From: Teratosphaeria epicoccoides
Lineage: Eukaryota > Ascomycota > Dothideomycetes > Mycosphaerellales > Teratosphaeriaceae
Reading direction: 5' to 3'
Assembly: GCA_021401465.1 (NCBI GenBank)
Contig: JADDMT010000027.1
Location: 248,001-312,000, forward strand
Length of the DNA: 64,000 nucleotides
The position numbers and the translations under genes are program-made. Shown one piece after another: positions 31,201-41,448 of this stretch. A model generated the notes under the pieces. The model ran no database searches, had not been told where the DNA came from, and saw only the letters and a program-made list of their open reading frames with translations. Each line of letters starts with the position of its first letter. Position 1 is the first letter of the stretch.

Positions 31201-32469
31201 GTGCGGAATAGCACACTGACCGACGCAGCTCTGGACTGCGACCTCGACAAGTTCGTTCTCACGAAGCCGTTCACTGGCGCAAAATGGCGCCCGCCGCGGC
31301 TAAGCGATTACCATGAAGCTGATCAAAGTCCAGGGACGAGGGAGATATCCAGCAAAGTGCTTGCCGACGTGGTCGAGGCTCTCATCGGTGCGGCTTACGT
31401 GGACGATGGCCTGGACAAGGCTTTCATGTGTCTCAAGACGCTACTGCCCAAGGAGAGCTGGCACGACGATGCCGTCAAACGATTGACGATGGACTTGGGC
31501 CCAAGCACTGGACTAATGCTCGACTCACTGGAACAGCTGGTAGGGCATCAGTTTCGGCATCCTCAACTCCTTGTAGAAGCCGTGACACATGCATCGCTCC
31601 CTTTTTCATCGAGTGGCATGTCATACGAACGCCTGGAGTTCCTCGGAGATGCGGTCCTTGATTTGGTCATTGTCCCGAAGCTTTATGCATTCACAAAGCG
31701 TTCGCTGGAACACTATGAGATGCACACCATGCATGAGGCTTTGGTCAATGGCCTCTTCCTGGGCTACTGCTGCATGTCTTACGGCATGCCAGAGGCTACA
31801 AGCCATGTGGTCAAGTCCGAGGCAAGCGGCAAATTCGAGGTACAGCAAGGCACTCGGCATCTTCATCTCCATGATTTCATCCGAGCAGGGTCTGCACTCG
31901 TTCGTGACAAGCAGACATATCTGCAGCGTCACAGCGAGATGCACGGAGCTATCTCTGAACGTCTCCGTGTTGGAGCGACGTATCCCTGGCTTGAACTCCA
32001 TGCTCTAAATCCCGCAAAGTTCTTCTCAGATCTCGTTGAGTCGGTGTTGGGCGCGATCTACGTCGATTCCAATGGCGACCTGAGCGCTTGTGAAGCGTTC
32101 GTGGAACGTCTGGGTATTTTTGACGTGATGAATCGGCTCCTGAACGACGATGTCGAAGCGAAGTCCCCGAAGGAGTTGGTCGGCATCGCGGCCGACGTTG
32201 AGCAAGTGAGGTACAAGAACTCCGTGAAGATGCATGACGATGGAAGAAGGGAGCACTCGACGGCAATCTGCGTTGGCGACGACGAGGTGGCTAGAGTCGA
32301 GGGGTGCGGCAGTAAGGCAGAGGCTGAAGTCAGAGCTGCAATCTGTGCTTTAGAAGTCCTGGAGACTCGCAGGAACCGGAATGGTAGAAAGCGAAAGGCT
32401 GATCAAGACGCACGAGGCGGCGCCGAAGCATCGCAAGGGCTAGATGGGGACGTTGCGATGAGTGTGTGA
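28237..32469 (+). CDS. dcl2: Dicer-like protein 2 (1387 aa)
   Basis: Exons are 28237-29502 and 29572-32469 (4164 nt, in frame). Intron 28-type 69 nt, GTAAGC to CCTAAG. The order of domains is a DExD/H helicase (MDTGSGKTHVA Walker A near residue 32, LLIFDEAHRC), a helicase C-terminal half (NVLEEGIDVSACNLVICFD, VQRRGRARQTG), a Dicer dimerisation domain, and two RNase III domains. The first RNase III domain has NRLEYLGDAILKF and DVVEALIGAAYVDDG; the second has YERLEFLGDAVLDLV and DLVESVLGAIYVDS, so both keep the catalytic E/D residues. A C-terminal double-stranded RNA-binding segment follows (GSKAEAEVRAAICALEVLE). There is no PAZ domain, as usual for fungal Dcl2. It cuts long double-stranded RNA into small interfering RNAs and is the main antiviral and transgene-silencing dicer in several ascomycetes. 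The gene appears intact. Confidence 0.93.
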
Positions 32470-33553
32470 CAAGCGCGGCTGAGACGAGCGATGAGGCGTC
32501 CACGGCGTGAGGGCTTGAAGCAAGCGTACACGGCAGCGGTTTTTGAGAAATGAAAGTATAGAGACTGACAGTGACAGCATACAAGGGCTCAGGGAGATCC
32601 AAGGCGGAGCTCAAATACATATTTGTGTAGCTTGATGCAGGTGTCGAGCATGAATTTCGGCTCAGCCCATAATGCTTTCAGCAGTATTCTCGCTATTCGG
32701 AATTGTCATGCAGCTGGATCTGGGCCATCCGCACTCCTCGAGACATGTCCGGCTCCAGCAAGGAAAGCCACGAGCCACCAGCCCGTTCGCAAATCCGCTC
32801 GGAGCCAGAACGTCTCGAAACCCGCTTCTAATAGTTGAGTGCCTATCGCTGCAGCTTATAACGTAGGATGCAGCATAGTATCTCGACAAGAGCCACAAAT
32901 GACTTCGTGCAGCACTTTACGCGAGGTTCTATCCAGTACTAATGTATCCAGCAATGTTCTTTGCGGGCCCATGTCCGCGCGCAGAGGATACAGGAGGCCT
33001 GCGGGAAAGTGCTCGGTGAGCGGATGCACGTGTCCGATGCGATGGGAGACTTCTCGCGTGGACCGATGCACTGGTCGCCGATGTGGTATGACAGTGTGGG
33101 ATCTGACATGGATGTCTCGAGCGGTTCTCGGATGCAGTGAAGTGCAGCTGAACTGGGACATGAGTGGCGAGTTGCTGTCACACACGGGCCTACCACTAAG
33201 CTCGATCATTACGGTCCGTTGTCTCTTTCTTCCGATTATTTCAAGCAAGGCAATCGCAGATGCGAGCATCGCTTAGCCGGTGGACTTAGTAGACCGTTCG
33301 CATCGGGACTCCAGAGATCAAACCGATCTGAAGCAGCGCATGGATGTATCTAGTAGTCAGGACCAGTCAGTAGTCAGTATCGGTTCGACATGCCCAGATC
33401 TAGTCGGTGCTACTTCCACTTCCCCTGTGACACTGACGCATTGACTCCGACACGTCATCCCAGAATCGATAGACGCCGTACAAGCCGCCTTCAGAGCCTC
33501 GACAGAGTAGCGGAGGGAAATCCAACGCGTTTCGCCCACTGACGAGTGAGGAA
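32470..33553. other. Convergent spacer between dcl2 and the reductase gene
   Basis: Two long open frames face each other over 32839-33276 on opposite strands, and neither has a recognisable domain or believable start context. I treat the region as non-coding. Confidence 0.4.
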
Positions 33554-34552
33554 TCACATCTTCGACCCCGAGCATTGATCCCTCCTCTGCAGCGCCTTCT
33601 TCAGCAGGACATACAGCGTCTGCACCCTCGGCATTTCGACCCCGTGCTCCCTCGCAATCCGCACAGGATTCCCCAAAATAGCCTCCAACTCCACAGGCCT
33701 CCCGCCCTCCCAATCCCACCGCATACTCGGACTGCAGCCCGGCTCCAGCCTCCCCGTCGACTCCACGACCTGCTGCGGCGAGGGCAGTCCCTCTGGCAAA
33801 GGCCTGCGCAGCACGATTTCCGCGGCGCGCAAAACCTCGCGCATCACCCCGAGCAGGTGCGCGGCAAAGTCCGGGTCTGTGCACATTCCGCGGTTGTCGA
33901 CGCCGCCGGCGAGGACGGAGGACGGGTTCATGCCGGCGTTGGTCGCGAGTTTGTGCCAGCGGACGAACTGCATGGTGGGGTGGTCGAAGAGGCGGGCGTC
34001 GGGCACGCCGCCGGCTTGGAGCAGCTCGACGAAGCGTGTGGCGCTCTGCGTGGCGCTGCTGGTCGGGGCTTGGTCGTGTGGCGCGAACGGCCCGACGGAT
34101 GTTCGTGTGAGGCGGTAATGCTTGATCCGCCCCGGCTCCAGCTGCGCGACGCTCGCGACGGTGGTGGCGGTGACGATCGGCGCGTGTGGGAAGCGTGTGA
34201 GGTACGGGTCCTCGACGCCAATGCCGTTCTGCATCAGAGCAATCGTCGTGCCGTTCCCGACCAGACCATCGAGCAGCTTGGCGTCGTCCTTCCCCAAAGC
34301 TTTCGTCGCCACGAGGATGCAATCCCATCTGACGCCGCACTGTCTAGCCCCTGCCGGACCGCCGAACGTCTGACGCGGCTTGAACACGTACTCCCCGAAT
34401 TCCGGGCTTGTGATCCTGAAGCCGCTGGACTTTACGGCTTGATAGTTGGAGCGACATATGGCGGAGATTGAAGTGTTTGGAGCTTGGGCGAGGCGGGAAG
34501 CGAAGAAAGAACCTATTGCGCCGGCGCCGACCAGCAGGATCCTGATTGACAT
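33554..34552 (-). CDS. Ketopantoate reductase family (ApbA/PanE) oxidoreductase (332 aa)
   Basis: This is a single exon. The N-terminal Rossmann fold shows the dinucleotide motif ILLVGAGAIGSFFASRL at residues 4-20, with CILVATKAL and LMQNGIGVEDPY in the expected places. The C-terminal helical ApbA_C domain carries the HKLATNAGMNPSSVL segment, which holds the catalytic Lys and substrate-binding Asn region. The family reduces 2-dehydropantoate to pantoate with NADPH in the pathway to pantothenate and CoA. Fungi carry several paralogues of unknown substrate, so pantothenate synthesis is likely but not proven. The start follows from the immediate Rossmann fold. The gene is unusually rich in Arg/Ala/Pro codons ending in C or G compared with its neighbours. 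Confidence 0.88.
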   Translation of the reverse strand: MSIRILLVGAGAIGSFFASRLAQAPNTSISAICRSNYQAVKSSGFRITSPEFGEYVFKPRQTFGGPAGARQCGVRWDCILVATKALGKDDAKLLDGLVGNGTTIALMQNGIGVEDPYLTRFPHAPIVTATTVASVAQLEPGRIKHYRLTRTSVGPFAPHDQAPTSSATQSATRFVELLQAGGVPDARLFDHPTMQFVRWHKLATNAGMNPSSVLAGGVDNRGMCTDPDFAAHLLGVMREVLRAAEIVLRRPLPEGLPSPQQVVESTGRLEPGCSPSMRWDWEGGRPVELEAILGNPVRIAREHGVEMPRVQTLYVLLKKALQRRDQCSGSKM

Positions 34553-35272
34553 TCTTCTTCAGCGCCCAGACGCCCCGGTTGACTTATTGTTGAACGGTGT
34601 GTCACATAAGTATGCCTCACACATATCCTACCTAGTCCTGTCAACAACAAATCAGCCAGACTAACCCTAACATCTAATAACCATATCACATACAAGCGCC
34701 TATCCCCTCCAAATCTGCCTAATAGGTCGAATTCCCCCTAATGCAACCGCTAAGAGCTAGATGTTTAGCCTAGATAGTAGACATTACTTGTACCTGTTAC
34801 GCGAAAATTCCCCTGACTAAATAGCACATGTAATTACAGATTACCCTAACTACCTGTCCCTACTTTACCTACCTAGCCCATGCCCCCTTCCTCTGTCACA
34901 AAACCCTCCACCTCGCGGCCACAGGCGACAGACCCAAAAACCACTCCACTCCACTCCACTCCACAGAAAGGAGGGAGGCATTAGTGTGAAGCAGAAAAAG
35001 ACAGCAAAGGGGTCGTCAAAGCAGAGGTCTCTCTCTCGCGGAAAAAAGCGGCTGTCTCCTCGAAAAAGGGTGGAATATAGTACATAGTACATACATAAAT
35101 CTACCATTGACGTCTCCCTGTTGTGTCGTCTCCTCGCGCGCCTTCATTTTCACAGCGATCAGATGTCGCCGCGCCAAAAGCTTCAACGTCCGATCCACGA
35201 TGCACCCCAACACGGTGCCGAGAGAGGACATGCCCAGAACAATCAGCGCACCCGAGCATCTCACTCAGATTC
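34553..35272. other. Spacer with AT-rich part and CCACT microsatellite
   Basis: The left half (about 34660-34880) is poor in CpG and may be a decayed element. No gene is evident. The right end is the 3' flank of RFC1. Confidence 0.45.
34941..34964. repeat. (CCACT)n microsatellite
   Basis: Four perfect CCACT units plus CCAC. A related GTGGA run lies near 3095-3108. Confidence 0.9.
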
Positions 35273-38200
35273 CTACTTCTTCGCTTTCCCTTTTCCCTTT
35301 CCCTTCCCCTTCCCCTTCGCCTTCGCCTTCTCATCCACCTCACTCTCATCCTCCTCCTCCTCCTCCTTCTTCTTCGTCTTCGCCTTCTTGCTGCTCCCCG
35401 CCTTCTTCGCGTCACCCGCCGCCTTCCTCTTCTTCGGCTGCTTGACATACTTGTCCTTGCTGAGATCGACATCATCGTCATCCTCAACCGCCTCGGCAGC
35501 GTCGACAGCTTCGTCTTCAGACTCCTCGAGCGCTTCCTCGAGATCAGGCTTCTCCTTCGTCAGGGCCTTCTTCGGGTTGAGAACCGAGGAAGCCTTGATG
35601 AAGGGAAGGGGATGGGAGCGCAGGTTGTACCTGCACACGTGTCAGTACCTCGAACATCATGTGGTTCGATGAATCCGAGACTCACGTCCGAGTGAACGAA
35701 GCCTTGGCCTGGCTCTCGATCTTGTTCTCCGGCCTCTCCCAATCCGCAGCGCCCACTCCCAACTCCCAGATCGCCTCCCAATCTTCCTTGGTCAAGAAAT
35801 ACGAGTCCATGAGCGCGATGACGTCGTCCACAGCATCCTTGCCTTCCTCTTTGAGACGCTTGATGAGCCGCTCGTATAATAGTGGCATGTATGTCTGACG
35901 GATCTCGTGGCGATCCGCCGACACACGCAAACGCATGTGACCCTGAATCTCCTTGACGAGACGCATGAGCTTGCCTTGCGAGCTGTTCTTGCCGAGCCAC
36001 TGTGTGAAGCGTGTCGGCCCGTGACCCGCCATGCTGCCGTAGATGAAGGACGCCGGGCGCACGAATGAGAACATGGCATGTGTGGGCATGAGGCTCCATT
36101 GCTGTTGGGAGCCATGAATCATGCGGTCGACCAGATCGCCGTCGCTGATGGAATCTGCCGCCTTGCTGACCAGGTCCAGATTCAGCAGCCGCTTCATCTT
36201 CAGGTTGTCACTGTACTGGTTCGTCCTCGAGGGTGTCGTGCCCATGTAGTTCTCCTGCAGCATCAGCGGTGAGAACTCATGGTCGTTGAAGTAAAGCTCT
36301 TGCTTGTCATTCAACGTCGACTGGGATGCTGGGTTGAAGAGGCCGCCTCCCAACATCTTGCTGATGATGTCCCACGGCTTCAGCACAATGTGCTTCTCCC
36401 ACGCCTTCGACATGTCCTTGCTGTCTTCGAATGACATGGTGGCGTGATCCAATTTGGCCGTGCTGAGCATGTTGACCACCTGTCGGATGTCCGCCCCCGT
36501 GCCCTCAATCAGAGCGTTGATGACGTTTGGCGGCATCTTCAGACCTTCGCGGAACGCAATGGTACTCACCCTGCTGCGGATCTGCTCTGTCGTTGGCCGA
36601 CGGAACGGCAAGTCGCACGTGACAAAGTCGAACGGCTTCATCTTGGGCAGCTTGCGATCGTTGCAAATCAGGATCATGGGGATCAAGCTCTTCTTGGCCA
36701 CCGCTGCCAAAGCGCCGACGCCCCCTCGATCGCCGGCAGACATGCCGTCCACCTCATCCATGATCAACACCAGCTTCTTCTTCCCGGCCTCGACGTCTTC
36801 ATCGCCCTTGCCGAAGTATCCCATCAGTGAGGTGGTGGACAGCACGCCCTTCAAGCCCGTGTCGACGAGCTTCTTGGAGCGCGTATCTGACGCATTGGAC
36901 TCGACGATGTCATAGCCTTCCATCTTGGCGACCAGGTGAGCTGCTGTGGTCTTGCCAATGCCGGGCGGGCCATGAATCATGACGGCACGAAATGTACCCG
37001 TGCCATCCGGACCGGGCAATTTGAACTTGGTCCTCTGGCTCTTGGGGAAGGCACGAAGCCATCGAGCGAGCTTCTCCACCTGCGTCTTGTTCCCACAAAT
37101 TTGACCCAGATTTTGTGGAGCGTAGCGCACGGTCCAGAGTCTGGTGTCTGGCTCAGTGGAACCCGTCGTCCTCTTCCCGCTCTGTTGAGATTTAACGGCA
37201 GAAGCAGAAGCAGAAGCAGAAGGCTTTGGCTTGGGTGTGGCAGCTGTCCGCCGAGCACGCTCCTGTTGGTCCATTTCCTCCGCCGCCTTCCGCATTTCCG
37301 CCTCTTCCTTGGCTCGCTTCTCCGCCAATTTGCCGGCGGCGGCGGAATCGCCTCCGTCGGGAGGCAATCTGCGAATCAGCTCAAACAAACCATGCTCGTT
37401 GATGACGTTGAGGTTGTTGTCTTTGATGATTGCCAGCTTCTTGGGGCCTGCGTCTTCGCCGAGCACGACATAGCTCGTCTTTTTGGAAGGCGCCGTCGTG
37501 ACCTTGCCACCGTACTGCTTGACCAATGCTTGGCCTTGCTCTCTACCTAGCTTCTGCAGCTGTCCCGTGAAGACGAACGTCAAGCCGGCCAAGCAATTGT
37601 CCGCACCTTCCGGTATGTCCACGGAGTCGACAGCACCGGCAGGCACGGCCGAGTTGGCATGCTGGCCGTAGTGGAATCTGGGCTTGCCGTCTGCGTGGCC
37701 AGCCTTTGGCGGTGGCGAGGGAGGCTTGATGGTGGGGATGCTGTCGAAGATGGCCTTCATCTCGGCGCTGTCTTGTGGAGCATCCTTCTTCGCTTTCTTG
37801 GCCGGAGCGGCCCTCGTTGCAGGTGTCGCCCTCGCCCTCTGCTTCTTGGCAGGCTTGACGTCGTCCGTGTCCCGATCATCATCATCGTCGTCGTCGTCGT
37901 CGTCCAGCACCGCCGACTTGCGCTTCTTGCGGGCCGTTGCGGGAGACTTCTTGGCAGGCTTGTCAATGACCATCTCCTCGTGGTCGTCGGGCACCACCGA
38001 GTCAGCGTCGTCGTTCGTCTCCTTCACGTCGTTGTCCGCGCCACCGTCCATCAGATCGTTGTCGGGAAAGGCAGTGGCATCCCCGTCCCGCCCGACGCCG
38101 CTCGTCTCCTTCTGGCTCTTCGGCGCCGAGTTCCGCGCACCGCCATTGGTCGGCGGCTTCTTGGGGGTAGCGTCCACAACAGCAGGTTTCAGGTTGCCGC

Positions 38201-38480
38201 CGCTCTTGCCTCTCCCGGGATCACTCCGCCTGGGCTTGCTCCCTTTGCCGAAGAAGTCGTCGGCCGTCGTTTCCTCCGCCACCGGCTCAGGCACCAGCGG
38301 CAAGTTCTTCTTCTTCGGAGACGCTTTCTTGGCGGGCTTCGCGTGCTCGACGTGCTCATCTTCGTCATCTGATGACACCACCCTCCTCCCTCTCCCTCGC
38401 CCGCCTTTCGCTGCCTCCTTCCCTTTTTCCGCGCCCTGAGCCTGCGCCTTCCCGCCAAAGAAGGAGCGAATGTCAGGCAT
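35273..38480 (-). CDS. rfc1: Replication factor C subunit 1 (large clamp-loader subunit), 1050 aa
   Basis: Exons are 38480-35686 and 35630-35273 (3153 nt, in frame), with a 55-nt intron GTGAGT to GTGCAG. The protein opens with MPDIRSFFGGKAQ, a PCNA-interaction (PIP-like) motif, then a long acidic and Lys-rich linker with an Asp run. A BRCT domain covers about residues 295-370 (GLTFVFTGQLQKLGREQ). The AAA+ clamp-loader core follows, with MIHGPPGIGKTTAAHLVAK (Walker A), LVLIMDEVDGM (Walker B) and a sensor region. Next come the RFC1-type C-terminal domain and a basic/acidic tail of Lys-Gly repeats that can act as a nuclear signal. RFC1 leads the pentamer that loads PCNA on DNA for replication and repair. 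An ACGCGT box lies 73 bp before the ATG. Confidence 0.93.
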
Positions 38481-38715
38481 GATTGCGAGGAAGGTGCTAC
38501 ACCGACTCGATCACGTGTATGCGAAAGAGGCGGTGTCGGTCACCTTTCTGTCACGCGTCTGATCGCGATGCCGTCATCCACACACGCGACCTTCGGCATT
38601 GGGTCTTGGCATCGCCGAACCTGCAATTGATGCACCTGCAATCCATCAATAATCAATCATCATAATACTAATAAACGTCAATCATCTTCCAATTGTTCAG
38701 TCGAGTTGATAGAAC
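38481..38715. promoter_or_regulatory. Shared divergent promoter, rfc1 / mrpl16
   Basis: There are 235 bp between the start codons. It contains CACGTG at about 38513 and ACGCGT at 38553-38558. ACGCGT is the MluI cell-cycle box bound by MBF-type factors upstream of DNA replication genes in yeasts; its use here is inference. Confidence 0.5.
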
Positions 38716-39502
38716 ATGGCAACCAAACACCTCCATCCCCAATCAAACTCCCTCCTCGTCTCCCTCACGACCAGGGCATCGTGTACGTCGACACCCACCC
38801 ACCGCCATGCGCCCACCCCCAACTGACCCGAACATTCCAACACCAGGCCTCCACTCCGCCCTCCAACCCCTCGTCTCCACCTCCCGAACCACCCCACCAC
38901 CCACCCGCACCTTCCACACCACCCCCACTCCCCACGACTGGCTCGCCCCCAAAGCCGGCGAGTCCTCCAAATCGCGCAAAGGGCGCCCGCGCGTCCCCAC
39001 CGGCGGCAGCACCCGCGGCACCACCCTCGTGTGGGGCAGCTACGGCCTGCGCCTCCTCGACCACGACCGCCGCATCAGCGCCGCCCAGCTGAAAATCGCC
39101 GACGCCACCATCCGCCAACGTCTCCGAGGCATGAAGTACCGGATTTATCACCGCGTCTGCGCCAACATCGGCGTGTATACGAGCGGCAACGATCAGAGGA
39201 TGGGCAAGGGGAAGGGCGCGTTCGATTACTGGTGTGCCAGGGTGGCCGTCAGTAAAGTCTTGTTCGAGTTGGAGGGGGAGATCCATGAGGCGGTGGTACG
39301 GGATGCCATGAGATTGGCCGGGAATAAGTTGCCTGGGACGTATGAGTTTGTGCGGAAGGGGGACCCGCCGGTCATGGGGCTCACAAAGGTGGCGAATGCG
39401 GACACAGACGCGTTTTTAAGGCGGCCTAGATTGGGGAGGGAGGTCCCGGTGCCGAATGTGGACGCGACGGCGAGGAGCATGGGCGCGACGACGCCTGTGT
39501 AG
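38716..39502 (+). CDS. mrpl16: Mitochondrial large-subunit ribosomal protein uL16m (240 aa)
   Basis: Exons are 38716-38782 and 38847-39502 (723 nt, in frame). The 64-nt intron runs from GTACGT to CACCAG with a CTGAC branch site. The first exon and the start of the second give an Arg/Ser/Thr-rich presequence without acids. The uL16 core is clear: GTTLVWGSYGLRLLDHDRRI, then RQRLRGMKYRIYHRVCANI, MGKGKGAFDYWCARVAVSK, and the EAVVRDAMRLAGNKLPG helix. It sits near the peptidyl-transferase region of the mitoribosome. A longer reading starting inside the intron (Met at 38807) lacks a good presequence, so the spliced start is preferred. Confidence 0.87.
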
Positions 39503-39667
39503 TGGCGAGTATGTGAAGTTTCTGCTGGATGATCTAAGTCTACATGCGCTGTCCTGTTTGCTGGCCAGGAAGATGCCCACCGCTGCCGATTCGATGCATT
39601 CCGACTCCAGCTTCGACATCCGTGCTCCCTTTCACCTCCTCTTACAATATGGCATCATCACCATCCG
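39503..39667. other. Convergent 3' spacer
   Basis: 165 bp lie between the stops of mrpl16 (+) and the uncharacterised gene (-). Confidence 0.5.
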
Positions 39668-40345
39668 CTACACAACTTCAAACTCCACCGCCCCGACCTC
39701 AGGCACCAAAGCTAACATACTTGGATCTTCGCCTCTAAGCACACGCCTGTCTCCATACTTCGCCTCAAACTCCCGCTCCATCTCTGCCCTGTCTTCAGGA
39801 TCATCAGGAGGTACTTCGGCTTCAGCGTCCACTGGATCCTGCCACATCGCCAATCGCACATCCTCGTCCTTGTCAGGCAGCGGGCCAAAGGTCCACCATG
39901 TGGCACCCAGACACTTGTCCGTGAGCTTGACGCGATACCTCTCCCCTTTCGCTATGCCGGCGGCAATAATGGCGGAAGGCGGAACCTGGTGCTGCACTTC
40001 CACCAAGCCTTGGCCCTTGGGCGGAATAGTGACGTAGTCGCCATCTCCACGGCGGGGCAGATCTTCTGAGTCAAACCGGTACTGAGGCCATCCGCGAGGA
40101 AATATCTCGATGGATTTCGACTCGGCTGACTCGGGATGGACACACTGGATGTCCTCGAATGCGCGGGTGTGCAGACTTCGAAAGGGTGACAGGTGTGTCC
40201 GGAGGGTGATCGAACCCTCAGGCCGTGGATTTTGGAGTATTTGAGCTGTCAGAATCACGTGGAAGGGTTCCAATGAGGAAAGAGTCAGTGGTGAGGTGCT
40301 CAAACTGATCCCGATCTTGACGTTCGCGTCCGGAGAACTGGACAT
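39668..40345 (-). CDS. Uncharacterised protein (225 aa)
   Basis: This is a single exon with good coding character and no signal peptide or membrane segment. The first 110 residues alternate in a beta-sandwich-like way (FHVILTAQILQNPRPEGSIT, then FEDIQCVHPES) and the centre has KGERYRVKLTDKCLGATWW. The end is acidic with many Pro and Asp residues. An arrestin-like or immunoglobulin-type fold is possible but I see no diagnostic motif. The ATG at 40345 is the only in-frame start near the frame opening. Confidence 0.7.
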   Translation of the reverse strand: MSSSPDANVKIGISLSTSPLTLSSLEPFHVILTAQILQNPRPEGSITLRTHLSPFRSLHTRAFEDIQCVHPESAESKSIEIFPRGWPQYRFDSEDLPRRGDGDYVTIPPKGQGLVEVQHQVPPSAIIAAGIAKGERYRVKLTDKCLGATWWTFGPLPDKDEDVRLAMWQDPVDAEAEVPPDDPEDRAEMEREFEAKYGDRRVLRGEDPSMLALVPEVGAVEFEVV

Positions 40346-41448
40346 CCACGGAAGCTCGGTCAGCGACGCTGTACTTCTCGTCCAGGAGACAGACGCAAAC
40401 TTACGGGCCCAAAAGCTTGCCGGCTCCTCTCCCCGCCATGGCGATTGCTTCTCGTGTTCGGCTCGACTCTGGATGGCATAAGTGTTCAGCGTTGAATTTC
40501 TTGCTCAGCGTAGTTCCGAATACGTAACCACGGAAATGCATACAGCGAGGCTGGCTCGTTGGACCTGAGCTGTCGCTGTTTCAAAAGCGCGGCTGCTGTT
40601 CAATGTCGGATGTTGGTTGTTGGTCGCCAGTGAAGAATGCAACGCTAGTAAGGCAAGCCGGTGCCTCATCTTGCAAGGGTCCTCGGGCGCACCCGTGCAC
40701 ATGACAGGCCGGCCGTACGTCGTGCTACGCGAGCATGTCCGCGTTTGTTGCGCACAGCCTCCACTGACAGCAAGCGACATCTGGACGCCAGCTTGCCGAC
40801 CGAGAGCATACGGGAGAGTGGTCTTGGTTGACGCAACGCCTTCTATGCTATTCGGAACAGAATAGAGTCGCTGCTGCTCACCACGCAGACTCTTCTACTT
40901 CAGCCTTGCTGGGCCCGACCCATCATTCACGCGCGCCAGATCGAATGTTCGTCTGCGATCAGACTCGACCTCCACTGAGGCCATTGCCTCGAATCCGATT
41001 CTCATCATGGCATGGCAGATCACCGCAGTTCAAATCAACCCACCAACATACATACGCCTGCGTGTCACCTTTCTGAAACCATACGATGTTGAGAGGCATT
41101 TGCCAATGTCGTATGCTCTTTGAGTCGTGATGGGGTGACTGTGCCTTCAGCCGTGTGCCGTCCTGGGAGACAAGCTGCCGCGCTCAAGAAGTCCTAATTT
41201 TGGCTGGCTTGCCAGCAAGGTGCGCGTTGACGGTCTCTTTGTGGATAGGTTATATATTGCAGCATTGCGTCGCAGATGGAGGAGTCCTTGCCATTTCAGA
41301 CCTCACAACTACAGTGAAAAGAAAGCCTTTGAAGACTTGTGACCCTTCATGTACCGGGGGACGCTTTCGAAGACTTGTAAGCTCTCACATACGGGGAAAC
41401 GCCCTCGAAGACTTGTGTACAGATTTTGGGAGTACAAACCTGACTGCT
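40346..41448. other. Spacer, no gene recognised
   Basis: There are 1.1 kb with no coding signal. Three spaced copies of GAAGACTTGT lie at its right end. Confidence 0.4.
41331..41417. repeat. Three direct GAAGACTTGT repeats
   Basis: GAAGACTTGT occurs near 41331, 41369 and 41407, about 38-40 bp apart, each preceded by a related T/C-rich context, directly upstream of the protease pseudogene. Confidence 0.7.

Noticed and set aside
32839..33276. Two facing open frames of about 140 codons
   Set aside because: They overlap on opposite strands in a convergent spacer and neither shows a domain or a natural start; likely chance openness in GC-balanced DNA.
35107..35695. Plus-strand Ser/Pro-rich and Phe-rich frames
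   Set aside because: They mirror the Lys/Glu-rich C-terminus of RFC1 on the other strand.
37659..38439. Plus-strand frames of about 240 codons, Arg/Val-rich or Ser-rich
   Set aside because: Antisense of the low-complexity N-terminal half of RFC1.
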